33,286 bases of DNA from RCIO01 sp964629765 (lineage in GTDB: Bacteria; Pseudomonadota; Alphaproteobacteria; Rhizobiales; Rhizobiaceae), in the NCBI GenBank assembly GCA_964629765.1, contig CAZVTK010000040.1:1-33286 (forward strand), read 5' to 3'. This document shows, in pieces, positions 6,199-14,971 of the stretch. Position 1 is the stretch's first letter, and every line of letters starts with the position of its first letter. The notes under the pieces are model-generated. The model made no database searches, had not been told where the DNA came from, and saw nothing but the letters and a program-made list of their open reading frames with translations. Made by a program: the position numbers and the translations under genes.

Positions 6199-9158
6199 CC
6201 TCACACCGCCTGCCCTCCGGCGGCCTGGTCGACCGAACGAGGCCGCTTTCCTTCACCTTCGACGGGAAGCGCATGCAGGGGCTTGCCGGCGACACGCTCG
6301 CCTCCGCCCTGCTGGCGAACGGCCGGCGGCTTGTCGGGCGCAGCTTCAAATACCATCGCCCGCGCGGCGTCCTGACCGCCGGAACCGCCGAACCCAACGC
6401 GCTGGTGACGCTGGGCGAGGACGGGCGCACGGAACCCAATTCGCGCGCCACCGTCCAGGAGCTCCACGACGGGCTGGTGGCGCGAAGCCAGAACCGCTGG
6501 CCCTCACTCGCGTTCGACGTCGGCGCGCTGAACGGCCTTCTGTCGCCCTTCCTGGGTGCGGGCTTCTACTACAAGACGTTCATGTGGCCCGCCGCGTTCT
6601 GGGAACGGCTCTACGAGCCGTTCATCCGCAGGGCCGCAGGTCTCGGCAGGGCGATATACGCGGCCGATCCGGACGGCTACGAGAAGAGCTGGGCGCATTG
6701 CGATCTTCTGGTCGTGGGGGCGGGGCCGGCTGGCCTTGCGGCCGCGCTGACGGCGGGCAGGGCCGGCGCACGCGTCATTCTGGCGGACGAGGGGCCGCTG
6801 CCGGGCGGGTCGCTCCTGTCGGAGACGGCCGTCATCGGCGGCGAGCCCGCGAGCGCGGTGGCGGCCAGCATCGTCGCGGAGCTGGAGAGCCTTCCCAGCG
6901 TGCGGCTCCTCGTCCGCACCACCGTGTTCGGCTGGTATGACGACAATGTCTTCGGCGCCGTCGAGCGCGTCCAGAAGCACGTTGCGCTTCCCCGCGACGG
7001 CGTTCCCGTCGAGCGGCTCTGGCGGATCGTCGCCAAGCAGGCGCTGCTTGCGACGGGGTCCGAGGAACGGCCGATCGTCTTCGGCGGCAACGACGTGCCG
7101 GGCGTAATGATGGCGGGCGCCATGCGGACCTATCTTAACCGCTACGCAATCGCGCCGGGCCGCTGCGTCGCGATCTTCACGACCAACGACAGCGCCTATG
7201 CGCTGGCCGTCGACCTCGAGGCCGCGGGCGTGGACGTCTGCACGATCATCGACAGCCGGCCGGCCGCCATGCCGTCCTATGCGGGGAAGGCCCGCATCAT
7301 CCGCGAGGGCGTCGTCACGGATGCGAGAGGCGGCAGGTCGCTTTCCTCCGTGACCGTGTGCGCGGGTGGCCGCGTCGAGACGATCGCGGTGGATGCGCTC
7401 GCCATGTCCGGCGGCCACAGCCCCGTCATCCACCTTGCCTGCCACCGAGGAGACAGGCCGGTCTGGTCGGAGCAGCACTCCGCCTTCCTCGCTCCGCAGG
7501 GACTCGACGGCGTCGTGGTCGCGGGCGCCGCAGCGGGCCTCGCAACCCTGTCGGCCTGCCTCGAGGACGGAGCGGCGAAGACCGCGCGACTCGCCGCCGA
7601 TCTCGGCTTCCGCGCCGGCCCGGCGGCCTTCGGTCCGGTCGCCGGAGAAGGAGCCAGGACGGCATCGAAGCCGCTCTGGTCGGTGCCGGGCGCACGGGGC
7701 AAGGCGTTCGTCGACTATCAGAACGACGTGCATGTTGGGGATCTGAAGCTCGCCGTGCGTGAAGGCTACGGACATGCCGAGCTCGCCAAGCGCTACACCA
7801 CCAGCGGCATGGCGACGGACCAGGGTAAGCTCTCGAACGTCAATGCCGCTGGCATCCTCGCCGAGGCGAGGGACGTCTCGCCGGCGGATGTGGGCGCCAC
7901 GACCTTTCGGCCGTTCTACACGCCCGTCTCCTTCGGGGCACTCGTCGGCGCGCATTGCGGCCGTGATTTCCAGCCGGTCCGCAAGTCGCCGCTGCACGGC
8001 TGGGCGCGGAAGAACAACGCAGTCTTCGTCGAGACCGGGCTTTGGTACCGTGCTTCGTGGTTTCCGCGCGCGGGCGAGGCTGGCTGGCGCGAAAGCGTGG
8101 ACCGCGAGGTGCTGAACGTCCGGCGGAACGCGGGGCTCTGTGACATGTCCACGCTCGGCAAGATCGAGATCCACGGACGCGACGCTGCCGAGTTCATAAA
8201 CCGCGTCTATTCCAACGTCTTCCTGGGCCTGCCGGTCGGCAAGGCCCGTTACGGCCTGATGCTGCGCGAGGACGGCATGGTCTACGACGACGGAACGACG
8301 AGCCGGCTCGGCGACGGCCATTTCTTCATGACCACGACCACCGCGCTCGCCGCTGGCGTCATGAATCATCTCGAATTCTGTGCGCAGGCGCTTTGGCCCG
8401 ATCTCGATGTCCGACTCGCCTCGGTGACGGATCAGTGGGCGCAGATGGCGGTCGCCGGGCCGAAGTCGCGGGTGATCCTTCAGGAGATCGTGGATCGGGA
8501 CATCTCCAACGAGGCGTTCCCCTTCCTGGCGGCAGGCGAGGTCTCGCTCTTCGGCGGGGCTCTGCGCGGCCGCCTGTTCCGCATCTCCTTCTCCGGCGAG
8601 TTGGCCTTCGAGCTTGCCGTCCCGGCGGGCTTCGGCGAGGATGTGGCCGACGCGCTGCTCGACGCGGGACGCGATTATGGCATCCAGCCCTACGGCGCCG
8701 AGGCGCTTGGCGTGCTGCGCATCGAGAAGGGCCACATAACGCATGCCGAGATCACCGGCATGGTTGTGCCGGCCGATCTCGGCCTTGGCCGCATGGTCTC
8801 CGCTGCCAAGCCGGACTTCGTCGGCAAGGCGATGCTCGAGCGCGAAGGGCTGCGATCGGCCGATCGGCCGCGCCTCGTCGGCGTCAAGCCGCTCGATCCC
8901 AAGACCTCGTTCCGCACCGGCTCGCACATCCTCGCCAGGGGTGCGGAGGCGGCGCTGGAAAATGACGCGGGCTACGTGACCTCCAGCGCATATTCGCCCC
9001 ATGTCGGCTCAACCATCGGCCTGGCGCTCGTCAGCAACGGTGCGGAGCGCCATGGCGAGGAAGTCGTGGCATGGGACGGATTGAGGGGTGAGTATACCGC
9101 GGCGATCCTCTGCGATCCCGTCTTCGTCGATCCGCGGAACGAGAGGCTCCATGTCTGA
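6195..9158 (+). CDS. soxA: Sarcosine oxidase subunit alpha
   Basis: The 987-residue large subunit. Residues about 16-95 form the ferredoxin-like N-terminal domain without iron-sulfur cysteines. Residues about 168-580 form a pyridine-nucleotide-disulfide oxidoreductase-type dinucleotide domain (VVGAGPAG at 173-180) that binds NAD+. Residues about 610-985 form a glycine-cleavage T-protein/aminomethyltransferase domain that takes the methylene group onto tetrahydrofolate. Electrons flow from the beta subunit's sarcosine site to O2. The start is the ATG overlapping the soxD stop. The reading frame stays open upstream through soxB and soxD, but that part is non-native sequence. The stop overlaps soxG by eight bases. 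Full length compared with the usual 965-1000 residues. Confidence 0.94.
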   Translation: MTSHRLPSGGLVDRTRPLSFTFDGKRMQGLAGDTLASALLANGRRLVGRSFKYHRPRGVLTAGTAEPNALVTLGEDGRTEPNSRATVQELHDGLVARSQNRWPSLAFDVGALNGLLSPFLGAGFYYKTFMWPAAFWERLYEPFIRRAAGLGRAIYAADPDGYEKSWAHCDLLVVGAGPAGLAAALTAGRAGARVILADEGPLPGGSLLSETAVIGGEPASAVAASIVAELESLPSVRLLVRTTVFGWYDDNVFGAVERVQKHVALPRDGVPVERLWRIVAKQALLATGSEERPIVFGGNDVPGVMMAGAMRTYLNRYAIAPGRCVAIFTTNDSAYALAVDLEAAGVDVCTIIDSRPAAMPSYAGKARIIREGVVTDARGGRSLSSVTVCAGGRVETIAVDALAMSGGHSPVIHLACHRGDRPVWSEQHSAFLAPQGLDGVVVAGAAAGLATLSACLEDGAAKTARLAADLGFRAGPAAFGPVAGEGARTASKPLWSVPGARGKAFVDYQNDVHVGDLKLAVREGYGHAELAKRYTTSGMATDQGKLSNVNAAGILAEARDVSPADVGATTFRPFYTPVSFGALVGAHCGRDFQPVRKSPLHGWARKNNAVFVETGLWYRASWFPRAGEAGWRESVDREVLNVRRNAGLCDMSTLGKIEIHGRDAAEFINRVYSNVFLGLPVGKARYGLMLREDGMVYDDGTTSRLGDGHFFMTTTTALAAGVMNHLEFCAQALWPDLDVRLASVTDQWAQMAVAGPKSRVILQEIVDRDISNEAFPFLAAGEVSLFGGALRGRLFRISFSGELAFELAVPAGFGEDVADALLDAGRDYGIQPYGAEALGVLRIEKGHITHAEITGMVVPADLGLGRMVSAAKPDFVGKAMLEREGLRSADRPRLVGVKPLDPKTSFRTGSHILARGAEAALENDAGYVTSSAYSPHVGSTIGLALVSNGAERHGEEVVAWDGLRGEYTAAILCDPVFVDPRNERLHV

Positions 9159-9681
9159 TTTCCGTGTCGCTCGCCGGCCGGCACTCGACTCCGGACCGGC
9201 GCGCAGCGCCGCCCGCACCGGCATCCGCCTTCTTCCCGAAGGCCATGTCATCCATGTCCTCGGCAGGGCCTCCGATCCCGACCTCGAATCCCTTCTCGCG
9301 TCGATTGCCCGCGGCGCCAGCGACGTTCGGCCGACTGGGCCGGCGCAATGGTTCATCGTCGGCGACGAGCCGATGCCACGCGAGGCGATGGCCCGCATCT
9401 TCGCGGCGCTGGGCTCCAAGGCGGTGTGCATCGACCAAAGCCACGGCCGCGTCCGGATAGGCATCGAAGGACCGATGGTCGAGCAGGTGCTGGCAAAGGG
9501 CACGGCGGTCGACCTTTCGCTCCCGGCTTTCCCCATCGGCCATTCCGCGACGACGCTTGTAGGCCATATTGCCGCGCATCTTACCCGCGTCGAGGAGCGT
9601 GCATTCGAGATCATAGTGCTGCGCAGCTTCGCCGAGAGCCTCTGGGACGATCTTATCCGAATGAGCGCCGAATTCGCCTAG
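9151..9681 (+). CDS. soxG: Sarcosine oxidase subunit gamma
   Basis: A 176-residue gamma subunit of tetrameric sarcosine oxidase, structurally a partial T-protein-like fold that caps the alpha subunit. Family segments include GPAQWFIVGDEP, DQSHGRVRIGIEGP and the C-terminal RSFAESLWDDLI. The ATG at 9151 lies inside the end of soxA (8-base overlap), so the upstream extension of this frame is not used. It completes the order soxB-D-A-G. No folate enzyme genes (glyA, purU) follow, unlike some homologous operons. A gene-free stretch begins after its stop. Confidence 0.92.
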   Translation: MSDFRVARRPALDSGPARSAARTGIRLLPEGHVIHVLGRASDPDLESLLASIARGASDVRPTGPAQWFIVGDEPMPREAMARIFAALGSKAVCIDQSHGRVRIGIEGPMVEQVLAKGTAVDLSLPAFPIGHSATTLVGHIAAHLTRVEERAFEIIVLRSFAESLWDDLIRMSAEFA

Positions 9682-10253
9682 ATGGAGCATGCCCGCTCGT
9701 GTCGCAGGCGCCCGCAAGCTAGCGGACCACTAAGAGAAGCAAGTTACAGGTGCTTGGTGGGGAGAATTGAGGGATCAGCTTGACCTCCGTGATGAACAAT
9801 CAGAGAGGCTCCCGGCGCGATAGCCTGACGACGGCGATCTTTGTCAAGGCGCCTCGCAATAGCGCGATGAGCGATGTTTCTCTGCGCCGTCTGTCCTCCC
9901 GATCTGGCCGGAGCAAAGCCGGCAAACGGCGGCTAGTGCGGTGCCCCCTCTGCCACTCGCTACCCACATCCTGACCGTCCCAGCGAGTCGCAGCGCGTCT
10001 CCACGACTCCCAATTACCCAGTGATTTCCGGTGCTTGATCCGCATTAGCGGAGGCTTTCCGGCCACTGCGAGCCCGACAACGCCGGAATCCTGCGGCTTT
10101 GCCGCCTCCGCTCATCCGTATGTGGAGCCGTAGGTGGAAACACTGGACTTCTTTAAGCACCGGCGCTTGCAGCCGGCTAATCGTTGCCCATCTCAGCCAA
10201 TCCTGCCGGCAATCAGGAAAGGTGTCATCAGGACTCTCGCGCAAAAGCCACAG
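9682..10253. other. Gene-free stretch with possible dead transposase fragment
   Basis: No convincing gene is seen in these 572 bases between soxG and the next minus-strand regulator. Short open frames on both strands (for example 9780-9974 plus and 9800-10066 minus) are arginine-rich, have no ribosome binding site and resemble no family I know. The plus-strand frame 9773-9820 reads DQLDLRDEQSERL and then hits a stop. This resembles the start of IS5-type transposases (D-LTDEQWERL), so a decayed insertion sequence is possible but weakly supported. Inverted repeats in the second half are listed separately. Confidence 0.4.
10028..10163. repeat. Nested short inverted repeats
   Basis: Outer arms CCGGTGCTT (10028-10036) and AAGCACCGG (10155-10163) enclose inner arms AGCGGAGGC (10047-10055) and GCCTCCGCT (10104-10112). 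A small perfect hairpin GCGGC-TTT-GCCGC lies at 10093-10105. The spacing is asymmetric (10 versus 42 bases between arms), so a single clean stem does not form. It could be a small repeat element, an insertion-sequence end, or the terminator region of the minus-strand regulator that stops at 10254. Confidence 0.35.
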
Positions 10254-11330
10254 CTAAAACGATGTCTTCACCGCCGAATGCACAACGGAATTTGGGATAT
10301 CCGCCAAAGTAGTGCTTCTGTAGTGGGCTTTGGTCGGATCGTAAGCATTGCGCATGTTGCGCAGCTCACGTGGCGGTACCTCGTTCTGCCGGGCAAAAGA
10401 GCGGTTCATGCTTCCGGTCCCCATGAAACCGGATGCAATTGCGATCTCGATCAGCGGTAGGCCCGTATCCCGCAGTAGCTCCTTTGCCTTGCGCACACGA
10501 ATCCGTTCTCGAATCTTGACCGCCGTGCTGCTCGTGTTGGCTCGGAACGCCCTCTCCATCTGTCGCCGCGAAATCCCGAGCCGACGGGCAATCTCGGCCA
10601 TGCTGACGGGATCATCCAAGGTTTCCTCGAATATCCTGATCGCACGGCGGACGAGCGGTGACCTGATACCACTGAGAATCGGCATCGGCTGCTCGGCATC
10701 GATGATGTCGTAGGGGATCAGCAGGATGGAGGCCGCCTTTCGCGCCTGTTCCTCCGAGACGTCGCCTGCGATCAGGGATATCGCGAGACACGCCGCGCCC
10801 AGACCTCCGGCGCAGGTGTAATGCCGCCCGCTGCGATGAAACTGAGAGACGATGTCCGGCCTACATCTTTCGTAAAGCGCGGTAAAATCGTCCTTGTGGA
10901 ACCAATTGACCGAGCATGTCCGGTCTTCGAGCAATCCGGCTTCGGCGAGTGCGAACGCGCCGGTGCACAGCCCCACGAGCTGCTGTCCGCGGTCCGCGCT
11001 CGAGCGAAGAAGATCGATGAGGGCTTGCCGGCCCGTCCAATAGCGCGGGATGAGGCCTCCGATCACGACGACATAATCGCATCTCTCGAGCATCCCGATC
11101 GGCGCGGTCGGATTCACGGTGAGGCCGGAGCTGGATTTCACCGGATCTCCGGAAAGCGTGAGTATGTCCCAGGCGCAGTGCACCTGCTGGCTGCGGTCCC
11201 TCTCGTCCGCCGCAAGTCGGATGGGATCCAGGAACAGGCTGAGCGCCGACAGGGTGAAATCCGGCAACAAGACGATGCCGAACCGCACCTTCGCCGGCCT
11301 TTCAGCCTCGGAGCTCGTCATCGCTTTCAT
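10254..11330 (-). CDS. GlxA-family AraC-type transcriptional regulator
   Basis: A 358-residue regulator with an N-terminal DJ-1/PfpI-like domain (KVRFGIVLLPDFTLSALSLF onward) and a C-terminal AraC DNA-binding domain. Its two helix-turn-helix segments are MAEIARRLGISRRQMERAF and LIEIAIASGFMGTGSMNRSF. Unlike the regulator next to soxB, this one keeps the elbow cysteine (GLCTGAFALAEAGLL). The frame is open 21 bases further to a TTG, but ATG at 11330 is preferred; no good ribosome binding site marks either. The C-terminal 30-odd residues after RELRNM lie beyond the usual family end. Neighbours are the gene-free stretch and a PAS-LuxR gene. The effector is unknown, but amine and betaine ligands are common in this family. 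Confidence 0.85.
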   Translation of the reverse strand: MKAMTSSEAERPAKVRFGIVLLPDFTLSALSLFLDPIRLAADERDRSQQVHCAWDILTLSGDPVKSSSGLTVNPTAPIGMLERCDYVVVIGGLIPRYWTGRQALIDLLRSSADRGQQLVGLCTGAFALAEAGLLEDRTCSVNWFHKDDFTALYERCRPDIVSQFHRSGRHYTCAGGLGAACLAISLIAGDVSEEQARKAASILLIPYDIIDAEQPMPILSGIRSPLVRRAIRIFEETLDDPVSMAEIARRLGISRRQMERAFRANTSSTAVKIRERIRVRKAKELLRDTGLPLIEIAIASGFMGTGSMNRSFARQNEVPPRELRNMRNAYDPTKAHYRSTTLADIPNSVVHSAVKTSF

Positions 11331-11515
11331 CGGGTAGCGTGTCGCTGCCAAGTGGAACGATCGTCGGGATCCCGCCTCCGCGACAGGCGGGCGCAGTCAT
11401 GGAGCATGGATAACCGTAACGGTCTGCTGGCTATTCGTAAAGGATGCTTCGGTTTGCGTGATCGGTGCGCCCGCTCGAGCGCTGCCGCTGATACGGGACG
11501 CCATATCCCGGGCGT

Positions 11516-12079
11516 TCACCCTTCGGCGGAACGGGTTTCAACTATCCGGGAAACGAGCTCGGCCACGTTCCTCGCCTTGAGCTTGCTCATCAGCCTTGTC
11601 CGATGAACTTCGACGGTCCTGCGCGATATGCCGAGAACAGCGGCAATCTCCCTCGAGGTTCTCCCGTTGATGATATGCCCCGAGATCTCCCTTTCGCGCG
11701 ACGTGAGGTCGCTCGGCCTGCGACCTGTCTGAAGCAGGCGCTCGTAGCTCCAGACCATCGACTGAAAGGGTGTGTCGGGCGTCAGCGTGACGCCGCGGGC
11801 CTTGACCCAGAAGATCTCACCGCTTCGTTGCTTCATGAAGCGCTCGTCCTCGTAGCTGTCGTGTGTGACGAGCCAGTGGAGCGATCGCTGCCCGATTCGC
11901 CGGTAGTCGGCGCGCGACGGATAGAGCATCAGCAAGGATGCGTTCATCAACTCCGCACGGCTGTAGCCGAACAGGCTCGCGAACGCGTCGTTGCATTCGA
12001 CGATCCGCCTGTTGCCGGTGATCAGCAGCGCCGCAGGCATCTTCGGGAAGGCGCGGATGACAAGCTCCGGATCGATCAC
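11516..12079 (-). CDS. PAS domain LuxR/FixJ-type transcriptional regulator
   Basis: About 187 residues. An N-terminal PAS sensor (MPAALLITGNRRIVECNDAFASLFGY, then FMKQRSGEIFWVKARG) is followed by a LuxR-type helix-turn-helix at the C-terminus (LTSREREISGHIINGR, SREIAAVLGISRRTVEVHR). It has no receiver domain, so it probably senses a small ligand or redox state directly rather than a phosphorelay. GTG at 12079 is preferred because GGGGAG and AGGAG lie just upstream; an in-frame GTG at 12106 has no such site. It is divergent from the thiolase/acyl-CoA synthetase pair, which it probably controls. About 180 bases without a visible gene separate it from the next minus-strand regulator. Confidence 0.85.
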   Translation of the reverse strand: MIDPELVIRAFPKMPAALLITGNRRIVECNDAFASLFGYSRAELMNASLLMLYPSRADYRRIGQRSLHWLVTHDSYEDERFMKQRSGEIFWVKARGVTLTPDTPFQSMVWSYERLLQTGRRPSDLTSREREISGHIINGRTSREIAAVLGISRRTVEVHRTRLMSKLKARNVAELVSRIVETRSAEG

Positions 12080-12104
12080 GACTCCTGTCTCCCCGCTCCC
12101 AACC

Positions 12105-12122
12105 ACGTAGATTTATACGTAG
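12105..12122. promoter_or_regulatory. Tandem ACGTAG repeat, candidate LuxR operator
   Basis: ACGTAG occurs at 12105-12110 and again at 12117-12122, 12 bp apart, about one helical turn, with AT-rich sequence between. It sits in the divergent region between the PAS-LuxR gene and the thiolase gene, where a dimeric regulator of both would bind. If the upstream GTG of the LuxR gene were used, the repeat would overlap its first codon, another reason to prefer the later start. The role is inferred. Confidence 0.35.
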
Positions 12123-12180
12123 TTTCATCAATAGACGCCGTCGCCCGCCGCCTCAATAAGGTTGCGGAGGGAGGAAGATC

Positions 12181-13359
12181 ATGGGTGCGCTTTCTGTTTC
12201 CATCGTCGGTTCCGGGCATACCAAGTTCGGTCGCCTGGACGGCGAGACCCTGGAAGACCTGATCGTCGCGGCAGGGCGCGGGGCGCTCGTTGACGCCGGC
12301 GTGGCGCCGGCCGAGGTTGACGCAGTCTTCCTCGGCCATTTCAATTCCGGCTTGGTGCCGGACGGCTTCGCCTCCTCGCTCATACACCAGATATCTCCCG
12401 ACCTGCGCTTCAAGCCGGCTACGCGGTGCGAGAACGCCTGCGCGTCCGGCTCGGCTGCGGTCTTCGCCGGCATTGCGTCAATACTGTCGGGGCAGTCGGA
12501 GATCGTGCTGGTGGTCGGCGCGGAGAAGATGACCTCGAAGCCGACCGCGGACGTCACCCGTTCGCTCGCCGGGGCCGGCTACCAGAACGACCCGGAGGAG
12601 GCCCGGCTCAGCTTTCCGGAAGTTCTGGCGGGGGCCGCCCGGGAATATGCGTCACGCTATCGCGATCCGCTGCCGACCATGGCGCGCATAGCGGCCAAGA
12701 ACCACGAGAACGCGTTGCGCAATCCGCTCGCGCATATGCGCAGGCCGATGAGCGTCGAGGCCTGCGGCGTCGTTTCCGAAAGGAATCCGCTGATCGCACC
12801 GCCCCTTCGGCTGACTGACTGCTCGCTCATTACTGACGGCGCGGCCGCGATCGTGCTTGCTGCCGAGCAGCGCGCCTCCCGGTTCCCGCGCGAGGTTTCC
12901 TTCCGCGCCCATGTGCAGGTCAACGACCTCCTCCCGTTGTCGGTGCGCGATTTCGCAGCGTTCGAAGGGCCGGAGAAGGCAATGCGCGGCGCTCTCGACA
13001 AGGGTGGCGTGCGCCTTGCGGACGTCGACTTCGCGGAGGTGCACGACTGCTTCACGATAGCGGAGCTCCTCATCTACGAGGCGATGGGGCTCGCGCCCAA
13101 GGGAGAAGGTCATCGCGTGGTCGAGGATGGCACCGTATTTCGGGGCGGAGCCTTGCCGGTCAATCTTTCCGGCGGCCTGAAGGCCAAGGGGCATCCGGTT
13201 GGGGCGACGGGGGTGTCGATGCATGCCCTCTCGTTCCGCCAGCTCACCGGAACCGCCGGCGACATGCAGTGCGAGGGAGCAAATCTCGGCCTCGTGTTCA
13301 ACATGGGCGGCGCGGGGGTGGCCAACTACGCCACGCTGCTTGAGGCGAAGAGGGCCTGA
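12181..13359 (+). CDS. Thiolase family protein (SCP2-type acyl-CoA acetyltransferase)
   Basis: A 392-residue thiolase-fold enzyme. The nucleophile is probably Cys87 in ENACASGSAA. His288 (VHDCFTIAEL) and His338 (KGHPVGATG) complete the active site. The CSLITDGAAAIVLA segment and the VHDCF form place it in the SCP2-thiolase/acetyl-CoA acetyltransferase branch rather than classical PhaA or FadA. These enzymes cleave or form 3-oxoacyl-CoA thioesters. The usual OB-fold (DUF35) partner of many such thiolases is not adjacent. GGAGGGAGGA lies just upstream of the ATG. The acyl-CoA synthetase follows after four bases, so the two make a CoA-activation and thiolysis unit, presumably controlled by the divergent PAS-LuxR protein. 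Confidence 0.88.
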   Translation: MGALSVSIVGSGHTKFGRLDGETLEDLIVAAGRGALVDAGVAPAEVDAVFLGHFNSGLVPDGFASSLIHQISPDLRFKPATRCENACASGSAAVFAGIASILSGQSEIVLVVGAEKMTSKPTADVTRSLAGAGYQNDPEEARLSFPEVLAGAAREYASRYRDPLPTMARIAAKNHENALRNPLAHMRRPMSVEACGVVSERNPLIAPPLRLTDCSLITDGAAAIVLAAEQRASRFPREVSFRAHVQVNDLLPLSVRDFAAFEGPEKAMRGALDKGGVRLADVDFAEVHDCFTIAELLIYEAMGLAPKGEGHRVVEDGTVFRGGALPVNLSGGLKAKGHPVGATGVSMHALSFRQLTGTAGDMQCEGANLGLVFNMGGAGVANYATLLEAKRA

Positions 13360-13363
13360 GGGG

Positions 13364-14899
13364 ATGAACATCGCTAACTGGCTATACGACACGGCGCGAC
13401 TCATGCCGCAGGCGCCGGCCCTTTTTGACGGGGACGAGTTGCGCGCCGACTACGCGGCCTTCGCGCGCCGGGCATCTGCGATCGGGGAGTGGCTGAACCG
13501 CGAGAACGGCGTCGCCAAGGGCGATCGCGTGGCCCTGGCGATGAAGAACCGCACCGAGTATCTGGAGATCATGTACGCGGCATGGTGGATAGGCGCCGCG
13601 GTCGTGCCGATCAACCGCCGTCTTCATCCCCGCGAGATAGCCTGGATTGTCGGTCATGCCGAGGCCGGGCTCCTCATCAGCGACGACGGCCGTATCGGCG
13701 CGCAGGCCGAACTGCCGGCGGGGTGTGGAGAGGCTTCGGTCGATGAAGCCGCCCTTGCGGCCGGGAGTGGGCGGGACGAGGCGCTCGCAGCGCCGGCCCG
13801 GCTCGACCGGGACGCGCTGGCTTGGATGTTCTACACATCCGGCACCACCGGCCGGCCGAAAGGCGTCATGCTTTCGCACGGCAATCTGGTCGCCATGTCG
13901 CTCTGCTATCCCGTCGACATAGACGAGGTGTCGCCGGCCGACGCCGTGCTCTACGCGGCGCCGATCTCCCACGGCGCGGGACTCTATAATTTCATCAATG
14001 TCCGTCTGGGCGCGCGCCATGTGGTGCCGAGATCGCAGGGCTTCGATTCCAAGGAGATCCTCGATCTCGGCGAAAGCCTGGGACGCCTGACCTTCTTCGC
14101 GGCCCCTACCATGGTCAAGCGCCTGGTGGATCTGGCAAGGGACAGCGGCCGCCGCGGCGACGGCATCAAGACGATCGTCTATGGGGGCGGCCCGATGTAT
14201 ACCGCGCACATGGAAGCCGCTCTGGGCGTCCTTGGCCCGAAATTCGTCCAGGTCTACGGCCAAGGAGAAAGCCCCATGACGATCACCGCGCTGCAGCGCG
14301 GTCTGATCGCCGATGCGGACGCCCCGCGATGGCGCGAGCGGCTGTCGTCGGTCGGACGCGCCCATTCCTGCGTCGAGGTGCGTGTCGTCGATGAGGCGCT
14401 CCGGGATCTGCCGCTCGGCATTCCCGGCGAAGTCGTGGTACGTGGGCCGACCGTCATGCAAGGCTACTGGCGGAACGAGGAGGCGACCCGGGCAACGGTC
14501 GTCGACGGCTGGCTGAAGACCGGCGACGTCGGCACGCTCGACGCCGACGGGTTTCTCACGCTCACCGACCGTTCGAAGGATCTGATCATTTCAGGCGGCA
14601 CCAACATCTATCCGCGCGAGGTCGAGGAGGTGCTGCTGCGGCATCCCCTCATCTCCGAGGTGGCTGTTATCGGGCAGCCGAGCGAGGAATGGGGCGAGGA
14701 GGTCGTGGCATTCGTCGTTTCCGCCGGAAAAGGACAGATCGACGTCCCAACGCTCGACGCGTGGTGTCGTGAGGAGATCGCCTCCTTCAAAAGGCCGAAA
14801 CGCTACTTGTTCTGCGACGACCTGCCGAAGAACGCGTACGGCAAGGTTCTGAAGACCGAACTGCGCAACCGCATCGGCAGTCTGAAGGGCGCCGGCTAG
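13364..14899 (+). CDS. AMP-dependent acyl-CoA synthetase/ligase
   Basis: A 511-residue ANL-superfamily enzyme that activates a carboxylic acid to its acyl-CoA through an acyl-adenylate. The phosphate-binding loop is FYTSGTTGRPKGVMLSH (about 157-172). The adenine motif is VYGQGESPMT, the hinge region is DRSKDLIISGGTNIYP, and the catalytic lysine is Lys494 in PKNAYGKVLK. The acid substrate is not deducible; CaiC/FadD13-like ligases for medium, aromatic or crotonobetaine-type acids have this form. The start is the ATG four bases after the thiolase stop, with GAGGGG just ahead. The frame is open further upstream, but only through thiolase sequence. It ends 72 bases before the convergent small membrane protein gene. 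Confidence 0.9.
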   Translation: MNIANWLYDTARLMPQAPALFDGDELRADYAAFARRASAIGEWLNRENGVAKGDRVALAMKNRTEYLEIMYAAWWIGAAVVPINRRLHPREIAWIVGHAEAGLLISDDGRIGAQAELPAGCGEASVDEAALAAGSGRDEALAAPARLDRDALAWMFYTSGTTGRPKGVMLSHGNLVAMSLCYPVDIDEVSPADAVLYAAPISHGAGLYNFINVRLGARHVVPRSQGFDSKEILDLGESLGRLTFFAAPTMVKRLVDLARDSGRRGDGIKTIVYGGGPMYTAHMEAALGVLGPKFVQVYGQGESPMTITALQRGLIADADAPRWRERLSSVGRAHSCVEVRVVDEALRDLPLGIPGEVVVRGPTVMQGYWRNEEATRATVVDGWLKTGDVGTLDADGFLTLTDRSKDLIISGGTNIYPREVEEVLLRHPLISEVAVIGQPSEEWGEEVVAFVVSAGKGQIDVPTLDAWCREEIASFKRPKRYLFCDDLPKNAYGKVLKTELRNRIGSLKGAG

Positions 14900-14971
14900 A
14901 TATAATACGGCGCGGGCGACTGTTTCAGGATCGCTGTGGTTTCGGAGCGACCCTGCCGGGGATCAACGCAG

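Noticed and set aside
4494..9158. A very long open frame that would make a 1554-residue fusion ending in soxA
   Set aside because: Only the part from 6195 is sarcosine oxidase alpha. The upstream part is an out-of-frame reading of soxB and soxD, both of which are intact in their own frames.
9800..10066. An 88-codon minus-strand frame after soxG
   Set aside because: Arginine-rich, no ribosome binding site, no recognisable family, and it overlaps a possible transposase relic on the other strand.
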